NCBI GenBank assembly: GCA_017541565.1
Contig: JAFXYU010000134.1
Span: forward strand, 1 to 6,715
Source: a bacterium
GTDB lineage: Bacteria > Cyanobacteriota > Vampirovibrionia > Gastranaerophilales > Gastranaerophilaceae
Reading direction: 5' to 3'
DNA: 6,715 nucleotides
Position numbers and translations under genes: made by a program. Below are positions 1 through 5,132 of the stretch, in pieces (position 1 is the stretch's first letter; every line of letters starts with the position of its first letter). The notes beneath the pieces are model-generated. The model made no database searches. It saw only the letters and a list, made by a program, of their open reading frames with translations, and was not told where the DNA came from.

Positions 1-84
1 CAGATTTTCGTTAGTGATGTCATTTGGGGTATTCCTTTCTTCAATTTCCTCGTAATTTTCTGCTACATCCCATCCCTTAACCAT
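1..84 (-). CDS. Short open frame running off the left edge; probable 3' part of the frameshifted small gene at 63-260
   Basis: Read from an ATG at 84-82, this frame gives 28 residues (MVKGWDVAENYEEIEERNTP, then NDITNENL) and is still open at position 1. The composition is acidic and protein-like. The ATG is the first possible start after an in-frame TGA at 91-93. It overlaps the end of the 65-residue gene by 22 bases, the largest overlap in the window, and has no Shine-Dalgarno sequence in front of it, unlike most of the other starts. I therefore think it is more likely the continuation of the gene at 63-260 in the -1 frame than a separate gene. If it is separate, it would be a translationally coupled small phage protein of unknown function. 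I do not recognise a domain in it. Confidence 0.45.
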   Translation of the reverse strand, partial: MVKGWDVAENYEEIEERNTPNDITNENL

Positions 85-260
85 ACGGTGTCAAACAATA
101 TTTCTGTTTCTTTATGTTTCAATTTCTTTCCTTCTTCAGGAAATAAAATGTTTCTCTCTTCGGTAATAGTTGCATCTTCAGGTCTTGTTCCGCACCATAT
201 ACCTGAAATTATTTTTCCGTTCTTTTCAAATTTTCCAAAATATGTTGTTCTAATTTCCAT
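63..260 (-). CDS. Small phage protein of unknown function downstream of the receptor-binding protein, probably truncated by a frameshift
   Basis: This gene encodes 65 residues and starts at an ATG three bases after the stop of the 570-residue gene. The sequence AAAGGA, which covers the end of that gene, serves as its ribosome binding site. The protein is charged and has no signal peptide or membrane segment. The first half (TTYFGKFEKNGKIISGIWCG) looks like short beta strands. The second half (NILFPEEGKKLKHKETEILF, then DTVWLRDG) resembles, from memory, small proteins of about 70-90 residues found after tail fibre genes, which usually continue past 'V/I-W-L-x-D-G-D' into an 'ENYxEI' acidic tail. 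Here the frame ends with GM and TAG, while the -1 frame reads WDVAENYEEIEE. One extra G in the GGG run at 69-71 would give ...WLRDGDVAENYEEIEE. The function is unknown. It is probably a late tail or lysis-adjacent accessory protein, judged from position only. Confidence 0.6.
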   Translation of the reverse strand: MEIRTTYFGKFEKNGKIISGIWCGTRPEDATITEERNILFPEEGKKLKHKETEILFDTVWLRDGM

Positions 261-263
261 AAA

Positions 264-1976
264 TTATCCTTTCTGTGTCGCAGTTATATTTAAATCTTGC
301 AATCTAATAGTTGAATTTTTATAAGTTATTCTGTGGTATTTGTAATATCTTGTGCTGTTTACAGGAATAGTCTGAGTAAGTGTTTTCGTTACCGTATATG
401 TTCCTATTTCAGTCCAGTTCTGATTATCGTTGCTACCTTCAATTATGAAATTAGCGGCACTATAAGTTGTGGATGTGTAATAATTAACTATCTGCGAAAC
501 TTTCAACGGTAAAGGATTATAAAATGTATATTTACAAATATTATTAGTGTTATTTACCATCCATATATAATTAGTTGAACCATTGACAGCATAATATGCA
601 GAATATCCACTTACTGAACTATCACAGGAAACCGCAAAACTATTTCCTCCCATAGTTCCATTTGCAGATAAATTAGGTCTTGAAAAATTACTTATTGTTG
701 CACTTGATAATGTAATGTTTTGGCTGACATCATTATTTTGAACAGATATTGTTCCTGTTGCATCAGTATAATTATCACCGCCATCAATAAAATATGAAAT
801 ATCAATATTGTTTCCTATGTAGTTTATTGCAAAATTCCCATTAGACTCTTCAATAGCATTTATCGAGACACCTAATATATCAAAATAAACATTAGCTCCA
901 TGATTAGTTGTAATTTTAACTTTTCTTGAATTCTGATTGAAATCAATAAACTCATTTTTTGTTTCATTTTCCACTAAATTTGTTAGTGTCTGAACTAAAA
1001 CCTTATTCGCATTAGTATCATGAGCAAGGTATTCAATATCCTCCGCCGGCAATAAAACTGAAGAATCTTCAATAAAATCTTTATCAACGTATAGGCTATA
1101 GTTATTAGAATTAGAAGTAAAATTAACTGTTGCTGCACATAAATCAAATAAAATAATTGTGTCATAACCTCCAAATCCTGCTACTACATCAGACCAGTTT
1201 TCAATAATTTTTTTAATTCTAATAGGGAAATGTACAGTACAGCCGGTTACAGATTGGAGCATATTGTTAAATTGATCTGTATAATTCCCAAAACTATTTT
1301 TATTTAAAGACGGAAAAGATAATGTTTTTAATTTGTAACAACTACAGAAAGCATATGATAATGCTTGTTTTGTCATTTGTTCAAGACTATCTAAATTAAC
1401 ATATTCCAAATTTGGACAATCATAAAAAACACTAGTCAAACTATTATACATTCCAGATAAAATTTTTAATTTTGGAAATGAAGCTGTTCTTAATGCCGTA
1501 TTTCTGCGAAAAGCATAATACATTGCACATTGTCCAACATTTACAAGTTCAGGAAATGATACACTCTCTAAATCTGTTGTGTATGTGCAAAATTGGTACA
1601 TAGCGGCATTTCCTACATGAGTTAAATCAGGGAATTCAATAGATTTAATTCCTCTTTTCTTTGTTACAGCATATGCATTGCCTCCAAACATATTTGCCAA
1701 TATATAATCATCAACTCTAACAATACCATTTGCAACTAAATCTCCTGATGGTGGGAATTGTAAATTTCCATTGGCATCTACAGTTCCCCATAGGTTATCA
1801 AAATTTAACCCATATCTTGAAGTCTCGCCAACCTCACCTGATGTTATATTTGATATTGTTAATGATAAATTTGCACTATTCTGATTTGCCGGAAGTTCTG
1901 CACCTTTTTCCTGACAAGCAGAATAAGCACTTGCTATATTATTTTTAATTCTTTGTATTTCACTTGCTATTGTCAT
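264..1976 (-). CDS. Putative receptor-binding tail protein with BspA-like leucine-rich repeats, PEGA/Ig-like and discoidin-like domains
   Basis: This gene encodes 570 residues and is the largest in the window. The ATG directly follows the stop of the gene before, with GCGAGG as the ribosome binding site. Residues 1-48 (TIASEIQRIKNNIASAY...) match a short N-terminal module common in modular phage fibre proteins and probably attach it to the tail. Residues 110-245 hold five leucine-rich repeats of 26-28 residues, each with a core like 'L-x-S-x-x-F-P-x-L' followed by 'A-x-x-x-x-F'; this is the BspA (LRR_5) type. Residues about 352-425 (VKITTNHGANVYFD... to SQNITLS) look like a PEGA/Ig-like sandwich. 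Residues about 430-567 fit a discoidin (F5/8 type C) fold, with the hallmark FIIEGSNDNQNWTEIGTY at 510-527 and a late 'RYYKYHRI' strand. LRR and discoidin domains bind protein or glycan ligands, so I infer a role in host attachment. There is no signal peptide, which fits a virion protein. It could also be a decoration protein. Domain calls are by eye. Confidence 0.85.
   Translation of the reverse strand: MTIASEIQRIKNNIASAYSACQEKGAELPANQNSANLSLTISNITSGEVGETSRYGLNFDNLWGTVDANGNLQFPPSGDLVANGIVRVDDYILANMFGGNAYAVTKKRGIKSIEFPDLTHVGNAAMYQFCTYTTDLESVSFPELVNVGQCAMYYAFRRNTALRTASFPKLKILSGMYNSLTSVFYDCPNLEYVNLDSLEQMTKQALSYAFCSCYKLKTLSFPSLNKNSFGNYTDQFNNMLQSVTGCTVHFPIRIKKIIENWSDVVAGFGGYDTIILFDLCAATVNFTSNSNNYSLYVDKDFIEDSSVLLPAEDIEYLAHDTNANKVLVQTLTNLVENETKNEFIDFNQNSRKVKITTNHGANVYFDILGVSINAIEESNGNFAINYIGNNIDISYFIDGGDNYTDATGTISVQNNDVSQNITLSSATISNFSRPNLSANGTMGGNSFAVSCDSSVSGYSAYYAVNGSTNYIWMVNNTNNICKYTFYNPLPLKVSQIVNYYTSTTYSAANFIIEGSNDNQNWTEIGTYTVTKTLTQTIPVNSTRYYKYHRITYKNSTIRLQDLNITATQKG
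1242..1649 (-). repeat. Five BspA-like leucine-rich repeat units within the receptor-binding protein
   Basis: The units start at residues 110 (IKSIEFPDL), 136 (LESVSFPEL), 162 (LRTASFPKL), 190 (LEYVNLDSL) and 216 (LKTLSFPSL). The spacing is 26, 26, 28 and 26 residues. Each has an F-P-x-L or D-x-L ridge, and the second half of most carries an aromatic 'A-x-x-x-F' segment (MYQFC, MYYAF, SVFYD, SYAFC). Units 2 and 4 keep 'CAMYYAF' and 'ALSYAFCSC'. The repeat is clear in protein but has drifted in DNA, so it is old rather than a recent slippage array. Confidence 0.8.
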
Positions 1977-2417
1977 TTATACCTCGCTTAAAAGAGTTTC
2001 TATATTCCCGATTAAGTCATATATGCACTTTGCACTTGCATATTGTGAATTTGTACTTGATGAAGAAATTGAAGTTACAAGATTAGATTTTGTCTGATAT
2101 TGACTGTGCGTGTGTGTCGGATTTGAACCTAAATTATCCGTAAAACTGCTCAATGTAGTTGGAACAGTTGGGATTGTAGGTTTATTTAATAAGTCGTTAT
2201 AACTGCCGGATGTTGCAACGGCAGATAAATCTGTAGATAAAGCAAAAACTGAGTAATCGACTTCTGAGCCATTTTCAAGACCACCAACTTTTATAACTCC
2301 GTTGCCTGTCCCTATATAAAGTTCTTTTGTATCGGTACACCATAATGGCATTCCGACATCTGCCGAACTTGGTAAATTTTGTTTTAATCCTCGTTTGAAT
2401 TGTATTTTATTCGCCAT
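1977..2417 (-). CDS. Short tail fibre protein with Mtd-type N-terminal module (third copy)
   Basis: This gene encodes 146 residues from the ATG at 2417. The open frame extends to a TTG at 2456, but MANKIQFKRG aligns with the starts of the two paralogues (MPTNIRIRRG, MGYLQIKRG), so I choose the ATG. Its Shine-Dalgarno sequence is weak (AAAGAG), and it overlaps the chaperone-like gene by 11 bases, which suggests coupled translation. Residues 1-40 are the Mtd_N-like module ending in DTKELYIGTGNG. Residues 64-90 are a fibre linker (AVATSGSYNDLLNKPTIP). Residues 101-104 are THTH, a possible metal clip. Residues 113-142 (LVTSISSSSTNSQYASAK...) form a conserved fibre segment ending in a short coiled-coil-like tail (IGNIETLLSEV). 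It has no receptor-binding head, so it may be an adaptor or a fibre shaft that works with the 570-residue protein encoded just downstream. That pairing is inference. Confidence 0.85.
   Translation of the reverse strand: MANKIQFKRGLKQNLPSSADVGMPLWCTDTKELYIGTGNGVIKVGGLENGSEVDYSVFALSTDLSAVATSGSYNDLLNKPTIPTVPTTLSSFTDNLGSNPTHTHSQYQTKSNLVTSISSSSTNSQYASAKCIYDLIGNIETLLSEV
2298..2417 (-). repeat. Mtd_N-like module, copy 3
   Basis: Residues 1-40 of the 146-residue fibre protein. From 2299 to 2378 the DNA aligns without gaps to 3118-3197, with about three quarters of bases identical (21 mismatches in 80 by my count). Shared protein blocks are NLP, GMPLWC and DTKELYIGTGNG. This is the best-conserved paralogous DNA in the window and a possible site for recombination between fibre genes. 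Confidence 0.8.
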
Positions 2418-2790
2418 ATTCAACCACTCTTTCTCTTGCCGCTTGGCGTTTTGCAAGTAAATCTAAATATTGATCGTTTGTAAGGGATGTTGTTTGTCCT
2501 AAATCAAGCTGATCCCTATGCCGAATTACAAGCCAATCCGTATCATTCAAATAATGTTTTGCCTCGTCATTGGTATTTAATAAATTTTCAATAGCCTTCG
2601 TTTTTTTGATATATTGTCCATTTATATATGTGTAGTTATCCATATCAGCGACTTTTCCGTTAACATAGATTATTCGTTCAGGAGGAATATTACCTGAATA
2701 AGTTATTACCTGAATATCATCATCACCTACATTCGGTTCATAATCGCAAACACCAACACATTTATTATTTTCGATTAACAAATAGTTCAT
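2407..2790 (-). CDS. Tail fibre assembly (chaperone-like) protein
   Basis: This gene encodes 127 residues from the ATG at 2790. The frame also has an ATG at 2802, but a strong GGAGG lies five bases before the 2790 ATG, and that ATG shares its A with the TAA of the gene before, so 2790 is the better start. The N-terminal half (MNYLLIENNKCVGVCDYEPN, PERIIYVNGKVADMDNYTYI) looks like a small beta domain. The C-terminal half carries the hallmark of phage tail fibre assembly proteins, 'YLNDTDWLVIRHRDQLDLG' (residues 80-98), followed by a helical 'LLAKRQAARERVVEYGE' tail. Proteins with this ending usually help a neighbouring fibre fold or trimerise, and are not always kept in the virion. Its place between the second and third Mtd_N-type fibres suggests it serves one of them, probably the upstream fibre, as in most phages. 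An alternative is a structural XkdW-like protein. Confidence 0.75.
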   Translation of the reverse strand: MNYLLIENNKCVGVCDYEPNVGDDDIQVITYSGNIPPERIIYVNGKVADMDNYTYINGQYIKKTKAIENLLNTNDEAKHYLNDTDWLVIRHRDQLDLGQTTSLTNDQYLDLLAKRQAARERVVEYGE

Positions 2791-3236
2791 TATTTCCTCC
2801 ATACTGCTAAATAGTTACATTGAGGATTTGCTCTCTGCTCCGAGTTGTAGCATTTTACAGTAATACGACTATCTTCTTTTGACCAAGTACAATACATAGA
2901 GTCGTTATTATCGACATCACCGTTATAATGAATAACTCTGATGCTTGGAATAAAAGCAACTAAATTACTCATTGTATAACCGTCAGGAGGATAAACATAG
3001 GTCGTTGTGCCTGTGTTTGAACCTGAAACAATTTTGAATTGTTTTGAGGATTGTAAAAACGAACTTGCGTGATAACCGTCAACAGTATCTGCATCATATG
3101 TATGTATTATCTGAATTCCGTTTCCTGTTCCAATATATAGTTCTTTTGTATCTTCGCACCAAAGAGGCATTCCGCTTGGAGCAGAATTCGGTAGATTAGC
3201 TTTATTTCCTCTTCTTATACGGATATTAGTCGGCAT
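2790..3236 (-). CDS. Short tail fibre protein with Mtd-type N-terminal module and its own C-terminal head (second copy)
   Basis: This gene encodes 148 residues. Its ATG shares one base with the stop of the gene before, and a GGAGG lies nine bases upstream. Residues 1-40 are the Mtd_N-like module (IRIRRGNKANLPNSAPSGMP, then LWCEDTKELYIGTGNG). Residues 48-60 are 'DADTVDGYHASSF', a linker motif found in many phage fibre proteins. Residues 66-148 form a compact beta-rich head (YVYPPDGYTMSNLVAFIPSI, then CTWSKEDSRITVKCYNSEQR, ending NYLAVWRK). I know this style of ending from small phage fibre tips but cannot name a family. There are four cysteines in all, three of them in the head, so no disulphide can be claimed. 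The layout, an attachment module plus a short linker and a head, fits a minimal receptor-binding fibre, probably trimeric. The assembly gene directly downstream supports this. Confidence 0.85.
   Translation of the reverse strand: MPTNIRIRRGNKANLPNSAPSGMPLWCEDTKELYIGTGNGIQIIHTYDADTVDGYHASSFLQSSKQFKIVSGSNTGTTTYVYPPDGYTMSNLVAFIPSIRVIHYNGDVDNNDSMYCTWSKEDSRITVKCYNSEQRANPQCNYLAVWRK
2796..2800 (-). promoter_or_regulatory. Ribosome binding site that fixes the start of the assembly protein
   Basis: GGAGG on the minus strand lies five bases before the ATG at 2790 and inside the last codons (TGG AGG AAA) of the upstream fibre gene. It overlaps the alternative ATG at 2802, so it cannot serve that start. 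Confidence 0.8.
3117..3236 (-). repeat. Mtd_N-like module, copy 2
   Basis: Residues 1-40 of the 148-residue fibre protein. It is the DNA partner of 2298-2417 and is more distant from the first copy at 3800-3919, which keeps RG, NLP, DTK and YIG but has GELLFTTDTKKFYIGNGDG in place of GMPLWCxDTKELYIGTGNG. Copies 2 and 3 therefore appear to have split most recently. Confidence 0.8.
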
Positions 3237-3919
3237 TAAAATAAACCTCCGTCAAAGTTACCATCAAAAGGAGCCATAAAACCTATACCTGATTCATCAG
3301 GAAGAACACATAAAAGCATTCCACCTTCGCCATCTAATGAAGGTACGTCTGACAAGTCTGATATTGCTTGTACAAAAGAAGGTTTATTTTGAATACCTGA
3401 CCAATCAACGAGAGTGTCGAGGTTGTTAAATTCAGATATTTTCACCCACTTTGTGCCGTTATAAACATATTCAGCACCACCACCGGCACCGACTGTTGAA
3501 TCGGCTGATGCATCAATAACGAGTGCATGTAAGCCTGAAAATGCATTAAGAGCATCTCTTGCTGTTATGTTATTTACAACTGCCGCTTCCTTAAATACAT
3601 TCGGTATTTGTGCGTTTGGAATTTTTCCTGAAGAATCCAATGTTGCAATTCCGTTTGCCTGTCCTTTTTGTAGTGCAATTCTGTTATCCACCGCAGATGC
3701 AAAATCTGTCACTTGAGAGGATGGATGCGTGTGCGTTTTTTCTGCTTTTTGCAATAAGAAATTTGCAAGTTGTGCAGCATTTGCAAATTCTGTTAATGCG
3801 TTACCATCACCATTACCGATATAGAACTTTTTTGTATCGGTTGTAAATAAGAGTTCGCCCGGTCTTGCTTCCACAGGCAAATTTTCTGAAAGACCACGTT
3901 TGATTTGTAAGTATCCCAT
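3236..3919 (-). CDS. Tail fibre protein with Mtd-type N-terminal module (first copy)
   Basis: This gene encodes 227 residues. It starts 14 bases after the stop of the tail-collar gene, with AAAGGA as ribosome binding site. Residues 1-39 are the Mtd_N-like module (LQIKRGLSENLPVEARPGEL, then DTKKFYIGNGDG). Residues 62-65 are THTH, followed by SSQVTDFASAVDNRI (67-81) and GIATLDSSGKIPNAQIPN (90-107), both widespread phage tail-repeat motifs. Residues 110-162 (AVVNNITARDAL..., ADSTVGAGGGAEYVYNG, TKWVKISE) form a small beta domain also common in fibres. The end is 'DLSDVPSLDGEGGMLLCV' and then FDGNFDGGLF. It resembles a fibre shaft or adaptor more than a receptor-binding head. The final GGLF codons contain the GGAGG that starts the next gene. 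Family assignment by motif is firm. Its exact place in the virion is unknown. Confidence 0.88.
   Translation of the reverse strand: MGYLQIKRGLSENLPVEARPGELLFTTDTKKFYIGNGDGNALTEFANAAQLANFLLQKAEKTHTHPSSQVTDFASAVDNRIALQKGQANGIATLDSSGKIPNAQIPNVFKEAAVVNNITARDALNAFSGLHALVIDASADSTVGAGGGAEYVYNGTKWVKISEFNNLDTLVDWSGIQNKPSFVQAISDLSDVPSLDGEGGMLLCVLPDESGIGFMAPFDGNFDGGLF
3800..3919 (-). repeat. Mtd_N-like module, copy 1 (divergent)
   Basis: Residues 1-40 of the 227-residue fibre protein. It aligns with copies 2 and 3 in protein (RG-x6-LP, then G-x-x-L-x5-DTK-x-x-YIG-x-G-x-G) but only patchily in DNA. Confidence 0.7.
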
Positions 3920-3933
3920 TTTATTTCCTTTCT

Positions 3934-4611
3934 TTAAAATCCTCCGGCATCGATGTTTTCAGCATCATCAACAATACCGTTGCCGTTCTTATCGTAAATT
4001 GTTGTACTCATTATTAATTGCGGAACTGACGGAGGTTGAGGAATATTCATATTTTCACCATCGGTGAAAGTGCCTCCATCGACATATTCGCAAGTATCTA
4101 CAAAGCCGTTTCCATTGGTGTCGTATAACCAAATAGGCATTAAATCAGGGTGAGTATGTCCATTAAAGAGATTATTAACCCAACTTTGCGATGCCATTTG
4201 GATAGTTGGATCAACATTTATCTGAATTACATCGGGATTAATCGCAATAATGACAACCTTTAACCATAATTCCTTAAAACTTCCCTGTGTTTCCAACGGT
4301 TTATATGTTTCAGGTTGCTTCCCGATCAATAAAAGATTATTTTCGGAATCAAATATTCCAAACTCCCTCATATAAAAACCACCAACGGATGCCGGCACAA
4401 GTGCTTTGGCTGTCAGTTGTGTAAGTTCTGTTATTTCGGCTCTGTATCTTTCGTTTTTTAATCTTGTCTGTGTCGGATCAGGTTCGTAATAAGCACCGTT
4501 TGAATCACCAACGGCAATATATTTTAAGTCTAATTTAGTGCCGTCATTAAGTGCCTCATTGATTTTTTGTAAACCTATATCGGTTATTATTGAATAATAT
4601 TCCTTTGTCAT
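3934..4611 (-). CDS. Tail-collar fibre protein (DUF3751/gpH N-terminal type) with two C-terminal EF-hand-like loops
   Basis: This gene encodes 225 residues and overlaps the gpI gene by four bases (ATGA). Its ribosome binding site (GAGGAAG) lies inside the end of that gene. Residues 1-150 match the phage tail-collar domain found at the start of P2 gpH-like fibres: YYSIITDIGLQKINEALNDG, 'KYIAVGDSNGAYYEPDPTQT', GGFYMREFGIFD and 'ELWLKVVIIAINP'. This domain joins the fibre to the baseplate. Residues 152-154 are HTH. P2 gpH carries a long shaft and tip at this point, whereas here the protein ends soon after, with two loops of the form D-x-N-G-N-G-x-V-D-x-x-E (164-175 and 207-218), each followed by 'x-[VI]-D-[GA]-G-x-F'. 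They are separated by a proline-rich linker. It is probably a fibre base that receives the short fibres encoded downstream. That last role is inference. Confidence 0.88.
   Translation of the reverse strand: MTKEYYSIITDIGLQKINEALNDGTKLDLKYIAVGDSNGAYYEPDPTQTRLKNERYRAEITELTQLTAKALVPASVGGFYMREFGIFDSENNLLLIGKQPETYKPLETQGSFKELWLKVVIIAINPDVIQINVDPTIQMASQSWVNNLFNGHTHPDLMPIWLYDTNGNGFVDTCEYVDGGTFTDGENMNIPQPPSVPQLIMSTTIYDKNGNGIVDDAENIDAGGF
3958..4122 (-). repeat. Pair of EF-hand-like calcium-loop repeats at the C-terminus of the tail-collar protein
   Basis: Loop 1 (4087-4122) encodes DTNGNGFVDTCE and is followed by YVDGGTF. Loop 2 (3958-3993) encodes DKNGNGIVDDAE and is followed by NIDAGGF and the stop. 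Loop positions 1, 3, 5, 9 and 12 carry D, N, N, D and E, with G at 6 and a hydrophobic residue at 8, as in canonical EF-hand loops. Calcium binding is predicted, not shown. Flanking helices are not evident, so the fold may be closer to a dockerin or thrombospondin type 3 repeat. Confidence 0.75.
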
Positions 4612-5132
4612 ACCGTAACTTCCTCGCTTGTCGTTGCATAACTTGCGTATCGTTGTTCTGCTGTACTGATTAAATGAATAATCAAACTCTCAAGATGAGA
4701 ACGGACATTTTTATTTGCGGTTATAAGGTCAAGTAATTGTTGTTCCGTAAACTCATCAAATCCTTTGTCGTTCATATCAATAGAAATTCTGAAATAATAT
4801 GGATATCCTCCATATTCAAACCACTCGGACACTTTGCCGTTAAGTCCTAAAATCTCAAGCACTCTCACAAGAGAATATTTAGTTCCACGATATCTGTGCA
4901 GGTTCAAAGAGTTCTTTATTAAATCTCTCTTTTCAGCTTCCGTTGAGCATCCTGCCCAACCCTCATTCCCTGTGATGTGGAACTGTTCGGCAAGATGAAT
5001 TAAAGCTGATTCATCAACTTTGTCAAAAAGATAAACCAACAAACATTCAAGATCTAATTCCTGAAATCTTGCAAATAATTTATCAAATGCCTTTGAAGAT
5101 GTATCATTTATCGGGGATAAAGTATTATTCAT
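4608..5132 (-). CDS. I: Phage tail protein I (P2 gpI-like baseplate protein)
   Basis: This gene encodes 174 residues, close to P2 gpI. The ATG at 5132 overlaps the J gene by eight bases, with GGAGG eight bases upstream. Family features are the 'ALIHLAEQFHITGNEGW' segment at 43-59, corresponding to the L-A-x-x-F-x-V-x-x-W signature, and the 'SLNLHRYRGTKYSLVRVLEI' helix at 75-94, followed by LG. A 'SEWFEYGGYPYYFRISI' strand region lies at 102-118, and a C-terminal helical part (EQQLLDLITANKNVRSHLES) resembles the usual ending. In P2-like phages gpI sits at the baseplate edge together with gpJ and helps connect the fibres. The gene order J-I-fibre fits. I see no unusual substitution apart from the C-terminal tail ASYATTSEEVTV. 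Confidence 0.92.
   Translation of the reverse strand: MNNTLSPINDTSSKAFDKLFARFQELDLECLLVYLFDKVDESALIHLAEQFHITGNEGWAGCSTEAEKRDLIKNSLNLHRYRGTKYSLVRVLEILGLNGKVSEWFEYGGYPYYFRISIDMNDKGFDEFTEQQLLDLITANKNVRSHLESLIIHLISTAEQRYASYATTSEEVTV

Noticed and set aside
88..324. Plus-strand open frame of 78 codons
   Set aside because: It lies opposite the small gene and the end of the receptor-binding gene. It has no ribosome binding site and a hydrophobic, low-complexity composition typical of antisense reading.
1730..1948. Plus-strand open frame of 72 codons
   Set aside because: It is antisense to the well-supported receptor-binding gene, and the protein shows no recognisable motif.
2021..2043. Seven-base inverted repeat ATATGCA / TGCATAT
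   Set aside because: It is short and AT-rich, and it lies within codons for the conserved QYASAKCIY segment. A chance match is likely.
2418..2456. Upstream extension of the third Mtd_N-type fibre gene to a TTG start
   Set aside because: The extra 13 residues overlap the assembly gene further and have no match in the two paralogues, which start at the same point as the ATG at 2417.
3610..3846. Plus-strand open frame of 78 codons
   Set aside because: It is antisense to the first Mtd_N-type fibre gene, whose motifs are clear, and shows no start signal.
264..3919. Diversity-generating retroelement target, suggested by the Mtd-like N-terminal modules
   Set aside because: Mtd itself is a retroelement target, but here only the N-terminal module is shared. 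The window has no reverse transcriptase, no accessory gene and no visible template/variable repeat pair, and the large protein ends in a discoidin-like, not C-type lectin-like, domain. The only paralogous DNA (2299-2378 and 3118-3197) differs at all kinds of bases and lies at gene starts.
3920..3933. Possible promoter or terminator in the only gap longer than three bases
   Set aside because: The 14 bases hold just the AAAGGA ribosome binding site and A-rich spacing. They are too short for a promoter or hairpin.
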